Assembly (NCBI RefSeq): GCF_000735695.2
Contig: NZ_JASZ02000004.1
Coordinates: 62,001 to 126,000 of the forward strand
Direction: 5' to 3'
Length of the DNA stretch: 64,000 nucleotides
From: Kaistella haifensis DSM 19056
GTDB lineage: Bacteria; Bacteroidota; Bacteroidia; Flavobacteriales; Weeksellaceae
The notes below the pieces were generated by a model. It did no database searches, was not told the origin of the DNA, and saw only the letters and a program-made list of their open reading frames with translations. The stretch's first letter is position 1; each line of letters opens with the position of its first letter. Below are positions 27,831 to 37,015 of this stretch, one piece after another. The position numbers and the translations under genes are program-made.

Positions 27831-28898
27831 ATGCAAATAGTAAAAGTAGGTTTGTGCGCCTTTGGAATGAGTGGAAAAGTTTTTCACGCGCCGTTTATAA
27901 AAGAACATCCCGGATTTTTTTTATCCGCGGTGGTCGAAAGAAACAAGGAAGAATCCAGAATAAAATATCCCGAATCCACTTTGTACCGTTCGGTGGAAGA
28001 TATGTTGCAATCGGATGTCGACGTGGTTGTGGTGAATACGCCCGTTCAAACCCATTATGAATATGCAAAAATGGCTCTGAATGCAGGCAAAAATGTAATC
28101 GTCGAAAAACCATTTACCATAAATGTCGCCGAAGCGCAGGAATTGGTGGAACTTGCCAATGAAAAGAAACTTTTCTTAAGCGTTTACCAAAATCGCAGAT
28201 TCGATCGGGATTATCTTCAAGTTCAAAAAATTATATCTGAAGGCAATTTGGGAAACATCAAAGAAGTAGAAATTCGATTTGATCGTTTCCGGACTGATCC
28301 CAGCGGAAAAGCCCACAAAGAAGATCCCGCAAAACCCGGTTCGGGCACGTTGCACGATTTGGGAGCCCACCTCATCGATCAGGCGGTGCAACTTTATGGC
28401 GTTCCGGAAAAGCTTTTTGCAGATGTATTTTCAATGAAAGGAGCTGCTTTTGCGAATGATTATTTCGAAATTTTGCTCTATTATAAGAATGATTTAAGGG
28501 TAAGATTAAAGTCCTCAGTTTTTACCAAAGAAGCTCATTACGCTTACACGATACACGGTGATAAAGGCAGTTTCCTGCAGGAAAGAACCGATGAACAGGA
28601 AAACGAATTGGTTGCAGGAGCGATTCCCGTTTTCGGGGAAGATTGGACAAAACCTTTGACAGAAAATGATGGAATTTTAAATTATTTAAATGAAAACGCC
28701 GAATCTGAAAGAGTATTGACCAAAAGCGAACCCGGAAATTACATGAATTATTATCAGCAAATCTACGAACACATTGTTTTCGAAGAGCCGCTACCATCGC
28801 CCGGTGCAGAAGTCATCATTAACATGAAACTAATCGAAGCCGCCGAAGAAAGTTCCAAAAAAGGGCAAGTAATCACCTTTAACGATAAAAATCTTTAA
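27831..28898 (+). CDS. Gfo/Idh/MocA-family oxidoreductase
   Basis: 355 residues. An N-terminal Rossmann fold (VGLCAFGMSGKVFHAPFI, residues about 5-22) binds NAD(P). The family motif EKPFT follows at about residue 92. A C-terminal alpha/beta domain contains SGTLHDLGAHLIDQAVQLYG, with the Asp-x3-His catalytic pair. Family members oxidise or reduce sugars, inositols and related compounds; the substrate cannot be assigned. Stands alone between ssb and the phosphorelay. Confidence 0.92.
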   Translation: MQIVKVGLCAFGMSGKVFHAPFIKEHPGFFLSAVVERNKEESRIKYPESTLYRSVEDMLQSDVDVVVVNTPVQTHYEYAKMALNAGKNVIVEKPFTINVAEAQELVELANEKKLFLSVYQNRRFDRDYLQVQKIISEGNLGNIKEVEIRFDRFRTDPSGKAHKEDPAKPGSGTLHDLGAHLIDQAVQLYGVPEKLFADVFSMKGAAFANDYFEILLYYKNDLRVRLKSSVFTKEAHYAYTIHGDKGSFLQERTDEQENELVAGAIPVFGEDWTKPLTENDGILNYLNENAESERVLTKSEPGNYMNYYQQIYEHIVFEEPLPSPGAEVIINMKLIEAAEESSKKGQVITFNDKNL

Positions 28899-28931
28899 AG
28901 TTTTTAAAAACTTCTTGCGAGAAGTGTCGCA

Positions 28932-28962
28932 TTTGTTTTTAAGGGGTAAATTCTTATATTTG
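28932..28962 (+). promoter_or_regulatory. consensus promoter of the phosphorelay operon
   Basis: TTTG (28932-28935), exactly 19 bp, then TATATTTG (28955-28962): a full match to the Bacteroidota promoter pattern, 46 bp before the first kinase start. Confidence 0.7.
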
Positions 28963-29008
28963 AAGACTTTTCCCACTCCATTTTAATACAATTTTTTATA
29001 AAAAAATA

Positions 29009-30139
29009 ATGATTCTAATTGTAGATGATGCTCCTGAAAATTTAATCTCCTTGAAAAAGGTACTCGAAAAAAATGATTTTGAGGTTGATACCGCATCATC
29101 AGGCGAGGAAGCATTGAAAAAGATCCTGAAAAAATCCTACGTTCTCATCATTTTGGATGTGCAAATGCCCGGAATGGACGGATTCGAGGTTGCGGAAGCG
29201 ATTTCCGGTTATAGCAAAGCCAAAGAAACGGCGATTATTTTTCTTTCTGCAGCGAGTGCAAATCTTAATTTGATTACCAAAGGTTACTCTTCCGGCGGGC
29301 TCGATTACATCAGCAAACCGGTGGATATCAACATTCTTTTGTTGAAGGTGAAAACTTTTTACCGAATTTATGAACAAAGTCGCGCGTTGAACGAAATGCA
29401 AATTGCCCTTCGCGAAGAGATCGAGTTCCGAAAAGAAGCCGAAAGAAAAAAAGACGAATTCATCAGTATCGCAAGTCATGAGCTGAAAACACCGATGACA
29501 AGCATCAAAGGATACATTCAACTTTTGGAAAGAAGTTTGGATAAAAACGATATCGAAACCGTGAGAACCCGAATTCATAAAGTTCAAAATCAGGTGGAAA
29601 AACTCAATTTATTGATCGCCGATTTGCTCGATATTTCGAAAATTGAAAGCGGAAAACTTAAATTCAACAAAAAATATTTCGAATTCGACGATTTGGCTTC
29701 TAATATTGTTGAAAATCTGCAACAAGCCAATCCACAGGTTAAAATCATTAAAAAAAATAAAATTGATGCCCAAATTTTTGCCGACGAAATGCGAATTGAG
29801 CAGGTGATTATCAACTTCATGACCAATGCCATCAAATACGCGCCGGATTCCGAAGAAATCCACATCAGTTCCGAACTAAAAGGGAATGATGTTTGCTTCT
29901 CGGTGAAGGATTTCGGCATCGGAATGTCGCTGGAACATCAGCAAAAAATATTTGATAAATTCTACCGAATCGAAGAAACTTCCGAGCGTTTCCAAGGTTT
30001 GGGAATCGGTTTATACATTTGCCAGGAAATTATCGAAAGACATCACGGAATCATCGGTGTACACAGCATTCCCGGTGAAGGTTCGGAATTTTATTTTACA
30101 ATCCCTTTAAATCCTGAAAAGGAAGAAATTAAAAACTAA
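29009..30139 (+). CDS. response regulator-histidine kinase (REC-HisKA-HATPase)
   Basis: 376 residues, soluble. An N-terminal receiver (about 1-118) has LIVDDAPENL and the phosphoacceptor Asp in IILDVQMPGMDGFE (about 50). A short coiled coil leads to HisKA with FISIASHELKTPMTSIKGYI (His about 157) and a HATPase domain with the N box (NFMTNAIKYA), DFGIGM and FQGLGIGLYIC. A kinase with its receiver in front can be controlled by phosphorylation from the neighbouring kinase. First gene of a six-gene cluster, 4 bp before the next. Confidence 0.92.
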   Translation: MILIVDDAPENLISLKKVLEKNDFEVDTASSGEEALKKILKKSYVLIILDVQMPGMDGFEVAEAISGYSKAKETAIIFLSAASANLNLITKGYSSGGLDYISKPVDINILLLKVKTFYRIYEQSRALNEMQIALREEIEFRKEAERKKDEFISIASHELKTPMTSIKGYIQLLERSLDKNDIETVRTRIHKVQNQVEKLNLLIADLLDISKIESGKLKFNKKYFEFDDLASNIVENLQQANPQVKIIKKNKIDAQIFADEMRIEQVIINFMTNAIKYAPDSEEIHISSELKGNDVCFSVKDFGIGMSLEHQQKIFDKFYRIEETSERFQGLGIGLYICQEIIERHHGIIGVHSIPGEGSEFYFTIPLNPEKEEIKN

Positions 30140-30143
30140 TACG

Positions 30144-33100
30144 ATGAGTTTTAAAAAAAATCTGTTTTTCGGACTTGGATTATCGCTTTTGCTTTTATTT
30201 ATAAGTTCGGTCGCTTCGTACATCAGCATCCATAATCTTATCGAAAGCTCTGAAATGGTTCGAAGCAGCAATCGGGTGATCAAAAATCTAGACAATACCC
30301 TTTCTCTGCTTAAAGACGCCGAAACCGGACAAAGAGGATATCTTTTAACAGGAAAAAAACAATTCCTGAATCCTTATCTTGAAGCTAAAAAAAATATTGA
30401 AGTACAAATCGATAAAGTTTCTAAGCAGATTTCCACAACGCAAACTCAAAAAGATAATTTTCAAAACCTTAAGAAAAATATCAATTTGCGTTTGCAGATT
30501 TTGGATAATAATCTGAAAATCAAAACCAAGGAAAATTACGTTGATGCAGAGCAATTGGAGCTTGGTAAAAAATATATGGATAATGTTCGGGCAACAATTC
30601 TCAAAATGCAACAGGAGGAACAAATCGTTCTTGCGTCCCGAACCGAAACCATGAAGAAGTTTGCTTCGTACACGCCAATTCTCATTGTCCTTTCGTCCTT
30701 GCTCGCGATTTCTATTACCTTATTTTTTTTCAGAAAAGTTTCTAAAGATTTTGCCGAAAAAACAAGCCTTACCGAGGAACTAGAACAAAAAAATGAAGAA
30801 ACCCAAAACCGCCTGATCGCCATAGAAAAAGTAGCCGCGAAAATTTCCGCCGGTGATTATGATATTCTTTCGGATTCGGTTGCAAGAGAAAACCTTGGGA
30901 ACGTAGCAGTACCATTGAATAAAATGGCGCGGTCTCTTCAATCTTCATTTAATACACTTCAGGAAAAAGAATGGCTCAGTACTTCAATTGCGCAACTTAA
31001 CGGGAAAATGATGGGCGACAAAACCATTGAAAAACTCGCCTCTGACATTCTGAATCAGCTTACAGAAAGTACAGAAAGTTCTGTAGCTGCTATTTATCTT
31101 CAAGGTGAAGATAACCGTTTGCATCTTGCCGGAAGTTATGCTTTGGCGGATCATAACTCCAGAAAACCATTGCAGATTGGTGAAGGTATTGCCGGGGAAG
31201 CTTTCCGTTCCGAAAAACATATTTTGGTTCAAAATATTCCTGATGACGACCTCACAATAAGTTTCGCCACCGGAAATACCAAACCAAAAAACATTGTAGC
31301 AGTGCCTATCACGCGCTATAATCTTCCACTTGGAGTGATCGAATTGGGAGCGATGCACGAATATTTGCCTCATCAACTTGAATTTTTGGATGCAGTTGCC
31401 GCCAATATCGGTCTTGCTTTTTTCAGTGCCCAAAGCAGAATTAAAATGCAGGAACTTCTCGAAGAAACTCAAGCTCAATCTGAAGAACTGCAAACACAAC
31501 ATTCTGAATTAGAAAACATTAACGCAGAATTGGAAGCTCAATCCCAAAAACTACTCGCTTCCGAGGAAGAACTCCGCGTACAGCAAGAAGAATTAATGCA
31601 AAGCAACCAAGAACTCGAGGAACGAACGAGTCTTTTGGAAGAAAAAAACATGCTTATCGAGCAACATAATATCGAAATTCAGCAGAAATCAATCGAACTG
31701 GAGCAAAGTACCAAATACAAATCGGAATTTCTCGCCAATATGTCCCACGAATTGCGAACTCCCCTGAACTCTATTTTGTTGCTTTCAAAACTCATGACAG
31801 AAAGCGATGATCTCGACGAACAATATGTGGAATATGCTGAAGTGATGCAGAGTTCGGGGCAAGGACTTCTAACATTAATTGATGAAATTCTGGATCTCTC
31901 GAAAATTGAATCCGGGAAAATGACTTTGGAAATACAAGAAGTTCCTCTGGAAGAAATTACCACCGATATGAAAATGATGTTCGGTGCCGTTGCTAAAGAC
32001 AAAAATCTTTCTTTAAACATCGAAACGTTACCGGAAACTACTCCAATTTTAAAAACAGACAAACTTCGATTGGAGCAAATCCTGAAAAATTTACTTTCAA
32101 ACGCGATCAAATTTACCGCCGAAGGAAGTATTAATTTAAAGGTTTCTAATGACGAATCGAAACAAAAAGTAATTTTCAAAGTAATCGATACCGGTATCGG
32201 AATAGCACAGGATAAGCTGAGAATGATCTTTGAAGCCTTCCAACAAGCAGATGGATCCACACAAAGAAAATACGGCGGAACAGGACTTGGGCTATCCATC
32301 AGCCGTGAATTAGCAAGACTTCTCGGAGGCGAAATTTCATTAAAAAGTACTGAAGGCGTTGGAAGCGAATTCACCTTAACCATTCCGATAGAAATGGTGG
32401 AAAACCGAGAAACGACCATTCCAAAAGAACCAAAAACACTTCCGACGCCTCCGCAAATCGAAGAAAAACAAGAGAATAATCAACCTGAAAGATTCGTAGC
32501 TCAAAAAATTCCGCAACCAATTGAAGATGATCGCGACCAAATTCAGGAAGGCGATAAAGTAATTCTGATTATTGAAGATGATACGGCTTTTGCCAAAATT
32601 CTTCGTGATTTTTCCAGAACCAAAAATTACAAAGTGCTAGTGGCTGTACGTGGTGACGTGGGAATCGAGATGGCGCAACATTTCAAACCGTTGGCAATTT
32701 TGCTCGACATTCAACTTCCAATAATGGATGGTTGGCAAGTGATGGAAGCTTTGAAATCGAACCCGCAAACCAAACCAATTCCGGTGCACATCATGTCTTC
32801 GATGAAATTTAAGCAGGAAAGTCTTCTTCGCGGAGCTGTAGATTTCATCAATAAACCTTTCGCGTTAGAACAAATGCAGGAAATTTTCATTAAACTTGAA
32901 AACGCACTGAGTCGTTCACCAAAAAAAGTGCTGATTGTAGAAGAAAACGAACAACATGCGAAAGCTTTAAGCTACTTTTTGGCGGCAAATAACATCACCA
33001 CGGATATTGCAACCAACGTTTCCGACAGCATTGGATCGCTTCAAAATAAAGAAATCGATTGCGTAATTCTCGACATGGGCGTTCCGGACAGAACCGCTTA

Positions 33101-33737
33101 TGATACGCTGGAAACCATTAAACAAAACAAAGGATTAGAACATTTGCCAATCATCGTATTCACCGGGAAAAACCTTTCGAAGGGCGAAGAAAATAGAATC
33201 AAAAAGTACGCAGATTCTATTGTGGTAAAAACAGCTTATTCTTACCAAAGAATTTTAGATGAAGCGGGGCTTTTCCTCCATTTAGTGGAAGAAAAACACA
33301 AGAAAAACCACGATTCCAATTCCAATTACCAAGGCGAAGGCGAAATGAGAAACATCCTGAAAGGGAAAACCGTTTTGATCGCCGATGATGATGTGAGAAA
33401 TATTTTCTCCCTGACCAAAGTTCTGGAAATGCACGGAATGAAAGTTATTCCGGCAATGGATGGAAAAGAAGCTTTGAAAATTTTAAATGAAAACCCAAGT
33501 ATCGATGTGGTTTTGATGGATATGATGATGCCCGAAATGGACGGCTACGAAAGCATCCGCGAGATTAGATCATCTTATAAATTTAAAAATTTGCCTGTTT
33601 TGGCAGTAACTTCCAAAGCGATGATGGGCGACCGCGAAAAATGCATCGCAGTGGGCGCTTCCGATTATATTTCGAAACCTGTGGATGTAGATCAGCTGGT
33701 TTCTTTGCTACGAGTTTGGCTTTATGATAAAATTTAA
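30144..33737 (+). CDS. large hybrid sensor kinase (CHASE3-HAMP-GAF-HisKA-HATPase-REC x3)
   Basis: 1197 residues. Two membrane segments (about 8-28 and 172-192) enclose a CHASE3-like sensor with the family motif DAETGQRGYLLTG. A HAMP-like linker, a GAF domain (about 290-430) and a long Glu/Gln-rich coiled coil follow. HisKA carries SHELRTPLNSILLLSKLM (His about 535), then HATPase (NAIKFT, DTGIG, GTGLGLSIS). Three receivers follow: REC1 with LLDIQLPIMDGW, REC2 degenerate (EENEQ and LDMGVPDRTAY), REC3 with LMDMMMPEMDGYE. It is the input hub of the cluster. Confidence 0.92.
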   Translation: MSFKKNLFFGLGLSLLLLFISSVASYISIHNLIESSEMVRSSNRVIKNLDNTLSLLKDAETGQRGYLLTGKKQFLNPYLEAKKNIEVQIDKVSKQISTTQTQKDNFQNLKKNINLRLQILDNNLKIKTKENYVDAEQLELGKKYMDNVRATILKMQQEEQIVLASRTETMKKFASYTPILIVLSSLLAISITLFFFRKVSKDFAEKTSLTEELEQKNEETQNRLIAIEKVAAKISAGDYDILSDSVARENLGNVAVPLNKMARSLQSSFNTLQEKEWLSTSIAQLNGKMMGDKTIEKLASDILNQLTESTESSVAAIYLQGEDNRLHLAGSYALADHNSRKPLQIGEGIAGEAFRSEKHILVQNIPDDDLTISFATGNTKPKNIVAVPITRYNLPLGVIELGAMHEYLPHQLEFLDAVAANIGLAFFSAQSRIKMQELLEETQAQSEELQTQHSELENINAELEAQSQKLLASEEELRVQQEELMQSNQELEERTSLLEEKNMLIEQHNIEIQQKSIELEQSTKYKSEFLANMSHELRTPLNSILLLSKLMTESDDLDEQYVEYAEVMQSSGQGLLTLIDEILDLSKIESGKMTLEIQEVPLEEITTDMKMMFGAVAKDKNLSLNIETLPETTPILKTDKLRLEQILKNLLSNAIKFTAEGSINLKVSNDESKQKVIFKVIDTGIGIAQDKLRMIFEAFQQADGSTQRKYGGTGLGLSISRELARLLGGEISLKSTEGVGSEFTLTIPIEMVENRETTIPKEPKTLPTPPQIEEKQENNQPERFVAQKIPQPIEDDRDQIQEGDKVILIIEDDTAFAKILRDFSRTKNYKVLVAVRGDVGIEMAQHFKPLAILLDIQLPIMDGWQVMEALKSNPQTKPIPVHIMSSMKFKQESLLRGAVDFINKPFALEQMQEIFIKLENALSRSPKKVLIVEENEQHAKALSYFLAANNITTDIATNVSDSIGSLQNKEIDCVILDMGVPDRTAYDTLETIKQNKGLEHLPIIVFTGKNLSKGEENRIKKYADSIVVKTAYSYQRILDEAGLFLHLVEEKHKKNHDSNSNYQGEGEMRNILKGKTVLIADDDVRNIFSLTKVLEMHGMKVIPAMDGKEALKILNENPSIDVVLMDMMMPEMDGYESIREIRSSYKFKNLPVLAVTSKAMMGDREKCIAVGASDYISKPVDVDQLVSLLRVWLYDKI

Positions 33738-33748
33738 AAATTCTGAGT

Positions 33749-34123
33749 ATGAATAGCAGTAAGAAAATCCTCATCATCGATGATGACAGCAAAAATATTT
33801 TCGCGCTGAATGCAGTTTTGAAAGCCCGAAAATACCAATGTCTTTCAGCACTCAGTGCCAAAGAAGGTTTGCAACTCCTATCCGGAAACGATTCGATCGG
33901 AGTGGTTTTAATGGATATGATGATGCCCGAAATGGATGGATATGAAGCGATCGCGAAAATGAAAACTGACGAAAAACTGAGAGAAATTCCCGTAATCGCC
34001 ATCACCGCACAAGCAATGACTGGTGACCGCGAAAAATGCCTAAATGCAGGCGCCGACGGATATTTATCCAAACCCGTCAATGTTGATGAATTGGTAAAAA
34101 TGCTCAACCTTTTAATCCATTAA
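33749..34123 (+). CDS. single-domain response regulator
   Basis: 124 residues, one receiver domain with no output. Acidic pocket LIIDDDSKNIF, phosphoacceptor Asp in VVLMDMMMPEMDGYE (about 53), conserved Thr in AITAQAMTGDREKC and Lys in YLSKPVNVDEL. It closely resembles REC3 of the preceding hybrid kinase, suggesting duplication. Probably a phosphate shuttle within the relay. 11 bp after the kinase and 5 bp before cheR. Confidence 0.92.
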   Translation: MNSSKKILIIDDDSKNIFALNAVLKARKYQCLSALSAKEGLQLLSGNDSIGVVLMDMMMPEMDGYEAIAKMKTDEKLREIPVIAITAQAMTGDREKCLNAGADGYLSKPVNVDELVKMLNLLIH

Positions 34124-34128
34124 AAAAA

Positions 34129-34947
34129 GTGAACTCCGAACACAGCGACGAACATCTCGAAACCCTACTCGGCGATATCCTGGAAGTCTATGGTTATGAT
34201 TTCACGGGCTATTCTCGCGCATCGCTCAAGCGGCGAATTGTGCGGCTTTATCAGTTGGATCATTTTGTGAGTTTCGCCGAATATCGCTACAAAATAAGAA
34301 CAGAACCAGGTTATTTTAAAAGATTTCTGGAAGAAGTGACGATCAATGTAACGGAAATGTTCCGAGATCCCTCTTTTTATAAAACTTTAAGAACCGAAAT
34401 CCTTCCCAAACTTGGCACTTATCCGTTCATCAGAATTTGGGTTGCCGGTTGCAGTACAGGAGAAGAAGCTTATTCGATTGCGATTTTCTTGAAAGAACTC
34501 AACTTGTTGCACAAATCTTTGATTTACGCGACCGATATCAACAGTGCGGTGCTCGAAAATGCTGCTCAAGCGATGATTCCTTTAAGTAAAATAAAATTGT
34601 ACACCGAAAATTATATCGCCGCGGGAGGTAGTGAACAATTTTCTGATTATTACGCCGCCAATTATTCCCTCGGGAAATTGAAAGACGAACTAAAATCGAA
34701 AATTATTTTTTCTACGCATAATTTGGTAACGGACAATTCTTTCAATGAATTTCAATTAATTCTTTGTCGAAATGTGATTATTTATTTCGATAGACCTTTG
34801 CAAAATACCGTTTTTGAACTTTTCGATAATAGTTTGGAGAAGCGTGGCTATTTGGCATTAGGAACGAAAGAAACTTTGGATTTTTCATCAATTTCTAAAA
34901 ATTATGAAAGATTACAAGGAGAAAAAATTTGGCGCAAAATACATTAA
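34129..34947 (+). CDS. CheR-type protein-glutamate methyltransferase
   Basis: 272 residues from a GTG start at 34129, the first start after the preceding stop. An N-terminal helical domain (VYGYDFTGYSRASLKRRIVR) is followed by a SAM-binding domain with IWVAGCSTGEEAYSIAIFLK and ILCRNVIIYFDRPLQ, both diagnostic for CheR. CheR methylates glutamates of chemoreceptors. No receptor or CheA/CheW is encoded here, so the substrate is probably the sensor kinase coiled coil or another protein (inference). Adjacent to cheB. Confidence 0.93.
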   Translation: MNSEHSDEHLETLLGDILEVYGYDFTGYSRASLKRRIVRLYQLDHFVSFAEYRYKIRTEPGYFKRFLEEVTINVTEMFRDPSFYKTLRTEILPKLGTYPFIRIWVAGCSTGEEAYSIAIFLKELNLLHKSLIYATDINSAVLENAAQAMIPLSKIKLYTENYIAAGGSEQFSDYYAANYSLGKLKDELKSKIIFSTHNLVTDNSFNEFQLILCRNVIIYFDRPLQNTVFELFDNSLEKRGYLALGTKETLDFSSISKNYERLQGEKIWRKIH

Positions 34948-34949
34948 AA

Positions 34950-35519
34950 ATGGAAAATTGCAGCGCATTAATTATTGGCGGATCAGCCGGAAGCATCGAG
35001 GTTTTACTGAATGTATTGCCCGGGCTTAATTCTTTTCTGGATTTCCCAATTGTGATTGTATTGCATCGAAAATCCGGGAAAGACAATATCCTGACCGATA
35101 TTTTATCCACCAAAACACAACTGCGGGTAAAAGAACTTGAAGAAAAAGAAAAAATAAAACCTTCAACCATTTATCTTGCACCTCCGAATTATCACACCTT
35201 AATCGAGGCCGATCAAACTTTTTCACTCGATGCTTCCGAGAAAGTGAATTTTTCAAGACCTTCGATCGATGTCACTTTTGAAAGTGCTGCGGAAGTTTTT
35301 AAAAATAATCTTGTCTGTTTACTGCTTTCCGGAGCCAATAACGATGGTACTGAAGGACTCAAAAAAGTAAAAGATAAAGGTGGAAAAGTGATCATTCAAA
35401 ACCCCAATTCGGCCATTGTAAGGTATATGCCCGAATTCGCAATAGAACACGTAAACCCAGATGCAGTCTTGAACGATTCAGAAATGGCTGCATATATAAA
35501 TAAGCTCTCACAAAAATGA
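34950..35519 (+). CDS. CheB-type methylesterase domain protein (no receiver)
   Basis: 189 residues from the ATG at 34950, 2 bp after the cheR stop; a TTG at 34929 would lengthen it but overlap cheR. It is the CheB catalytic domain alone. The triad is visible: Ser in IIGGSAGSIEVLL, His in IVLHRKSGK, Asp in LLSGANNDGTEGLK. The receiver domain that normally inhibits CheB is absent, so control must come from elsewhere, perhaps from the stand-alone receivers either side. Overlaps the next gene by ATGA. Confidence 0.92.
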   Translation: MENCSALIIGGSAGSIEVLLNVLPGLNSFLDFPIVIVLHRKSGKDNILTDILSTKTQLRVKELEEKEKIKPSTIYLAPPNYHTLIEADQTFSLDASEKVNFSRPSIDVTFESAAEVFKNNLVCLLLSGANNDGTEGLKKVKDKGGKVIIQNPNSAIVRYMPEFAIEHVNPDAVLNDSEMAAYINKLSQK

Positions 35520-35890
35520 ATCCTACCACAGCAAAAAAAATATTTATCTTCGATGATAATCTGGAAATTCTGGAACTGTGCACCGAAATTCTTGAAGATT
35601 TGGGTTGCGAAGTAAAAACATCGCCCACAACAAATAATGTAGAACAACAAGTGTTGGATTATATGCCGGATCTTATTTTCATGGACAATTGGCTTCCTGA
35701 CATCAGCGGGATTGAAGCTACAAGAATGTTAAAATCTAACGAAAATTTAAAAAACATACCTATTCTTTATTTTTCGGCAAACAGCAATATTGACGCATTA
35801 GCCAATGAAGCAGGTGCTGATGATTATCTTGCAAAACCTTTCGATATCGACCAATTTGAAGAAGTGGTCAAAAAATATATCGGAGCATAA
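35516..35890 (+). CDS. single-domain response regulator
   Basis: 124 residues, one receiver. Acidic residues in FIFDDNLEILELC, phosphoacceptor Asp in LIFMDNWLPDISGIE (about 56), Thr/Ser position in LYFSANSN, Lys in DYLAKPFDIDQFEE. ATGA overlap with cheB indicates tight co-translation, so this receiver may replace the missing CheB regulatory domain (inference). Last gene of the relay. Confidence 0.92.
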   Translation: MNPTTAKKIFIFDDNLEILELCTEILEDLGCEVKTSPTTNNVEQQVLDYMPDLIFMDNWLPDISGIEATRMLKSNENLKNIPILYFSANSNIDALANEAGADDYLAKPFDIDQFEEVVKKYIGA

Positions 35891-35920
35891 TCCCTCAAAA
35901 TTAAGACTGATAACCCCAAG

Positions 35921-36892
35921 ATGACCATTAAAAAAAATACTCCCGAGAAAACACGACTTCATCTTCGCAATAAAAACCGTGAAGCGTATGATCTGGAAGC
36001 TTTAAAAAAAGCCGTTCCGGAACTCGAGCAACACATTAAACCCAATAAATACGGAGCGGAATCCGTGGATTTTGCTAAACCTGAAGCTGTAAAATTGCTT
36101 AACCAAGCGTTGCTGAGTCATTATTACGGGATAAAAAATTGGGATTTTCCGGATGAAAATCTTTGTCCGCCGATTCCGGGAAGAGCAGATTATCTGCATT
36201 ATATCGCCGATCTTTTAACACAAACCAACTTCGGAAATCTGCCTGAAGGAAACAAAATTACCGCTTTAGATATCGGCGTTGGAGCCAATTGCATATATCC
36301 CATCATCGGGGTTACCGAATACGGCTGGAATTGCATAGGTTCGGATATTGCTCCAAAATCTGTAGAAACTGCTAAAAAAATAGTCGAAGCAAACGACAGT
36401 TTAGCAGGCAAAATCGAGATTAAATTACAACAAAATTCCGACGCTTTTTTTGATGGAATTATTGGTGAAAACGACAAAGTAGATCTCACTTTCTGCAATC
36501 CTCCGTTTCATTCCTCTTCCGAAGAAGCAGAAAAAGGAACCCAAAGAAAATTAAAAAATCTTACCGGTAAAAAACCTCAAAAAGCAACGCTCAACTTCGC
36601 CGGAATCAGCAATGAACTGATTTATGAAGGTGGAGAAGCCGCTTTTATCCATAAAATGATTCGCGAAAGCAAACAATTCGCAGAGAATGTTTTCTGGTTT
36701 TCCACTTTGGTTTCCAAACAAGGCAACCTGAAAGGAATCTACAAACTCCTCAACGAAATGGAAATTGTTCAAATAAAAACCATTCCGATGGGAACAGGAA
36801 ACAAAAGCACCCGCATCATCGCATGGAGCTACCTTCCGAAAGCCAAACAACAAGAATGGCGAGAACAAAGATGGATTAGCAAAAACAAATAA
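35921..36892 (+). CDS. rlmF: 23S rRNA (adenine-1618-N6)-methyltransferase
   Basis: 323 residues. SAM-binding segment ALDIGVGANCIYPIIGVTEYG near residue 110 and the catalytic NPPF motif in DLTFCNPPFHSSSEEA (about 190) are characteristic of RlmF, which methylates A1618 of 23S rRNA. N-terminal LHLRNKNREAYDLEAL and the segment GAESVDFAKPEAVK also match. Begins 30 bp after the relay, possibly read through from it. Confidence 0.93.
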   Translation: MTIKKNTPEKTRLHLRNKNREAYDLEALKKAVPELEQHIKPNKYGAESVDFAKPEAVKLLNQALLSHYYGIKNWDFPDENLCPPIPGRADYLHYIADLLTQTNFGNLPEGNKITALDIGVGANCIYPIIGVTEYGWNCIGSDIAPKSVETAKKIVEANDSLAGKIEIKLQQNSDAFFDGIIGENDKVDLTFCNPPFHSSSEEAEKGTQRKLKNLTGKKPQKATLNFAGISNELIYEGGEAAFIHKMIRESKQFAENVFWFSTLVSKQGNLKGIYKLLNEMEIVQIKTIPMGTGNKSTRIIAWSYLPKAKQQEWREQRWISKNK

Positions 36893-37015
36893 TCCCAATC
36901 AGTTTTATAGTATTTATGGGCAATTGCGTTATTTTTTTATTTTAATTTTTAAAAAATCTATTCACTTTCATTAAAATAATTTTTAAAGATTAAAAATCAG
37001 CGGAAACCATCAAAA

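Noticed and set aside
31679-32419. 246-codon minus-strand frame
   Set aside because: Antisense shadow of the hybrid kinase.
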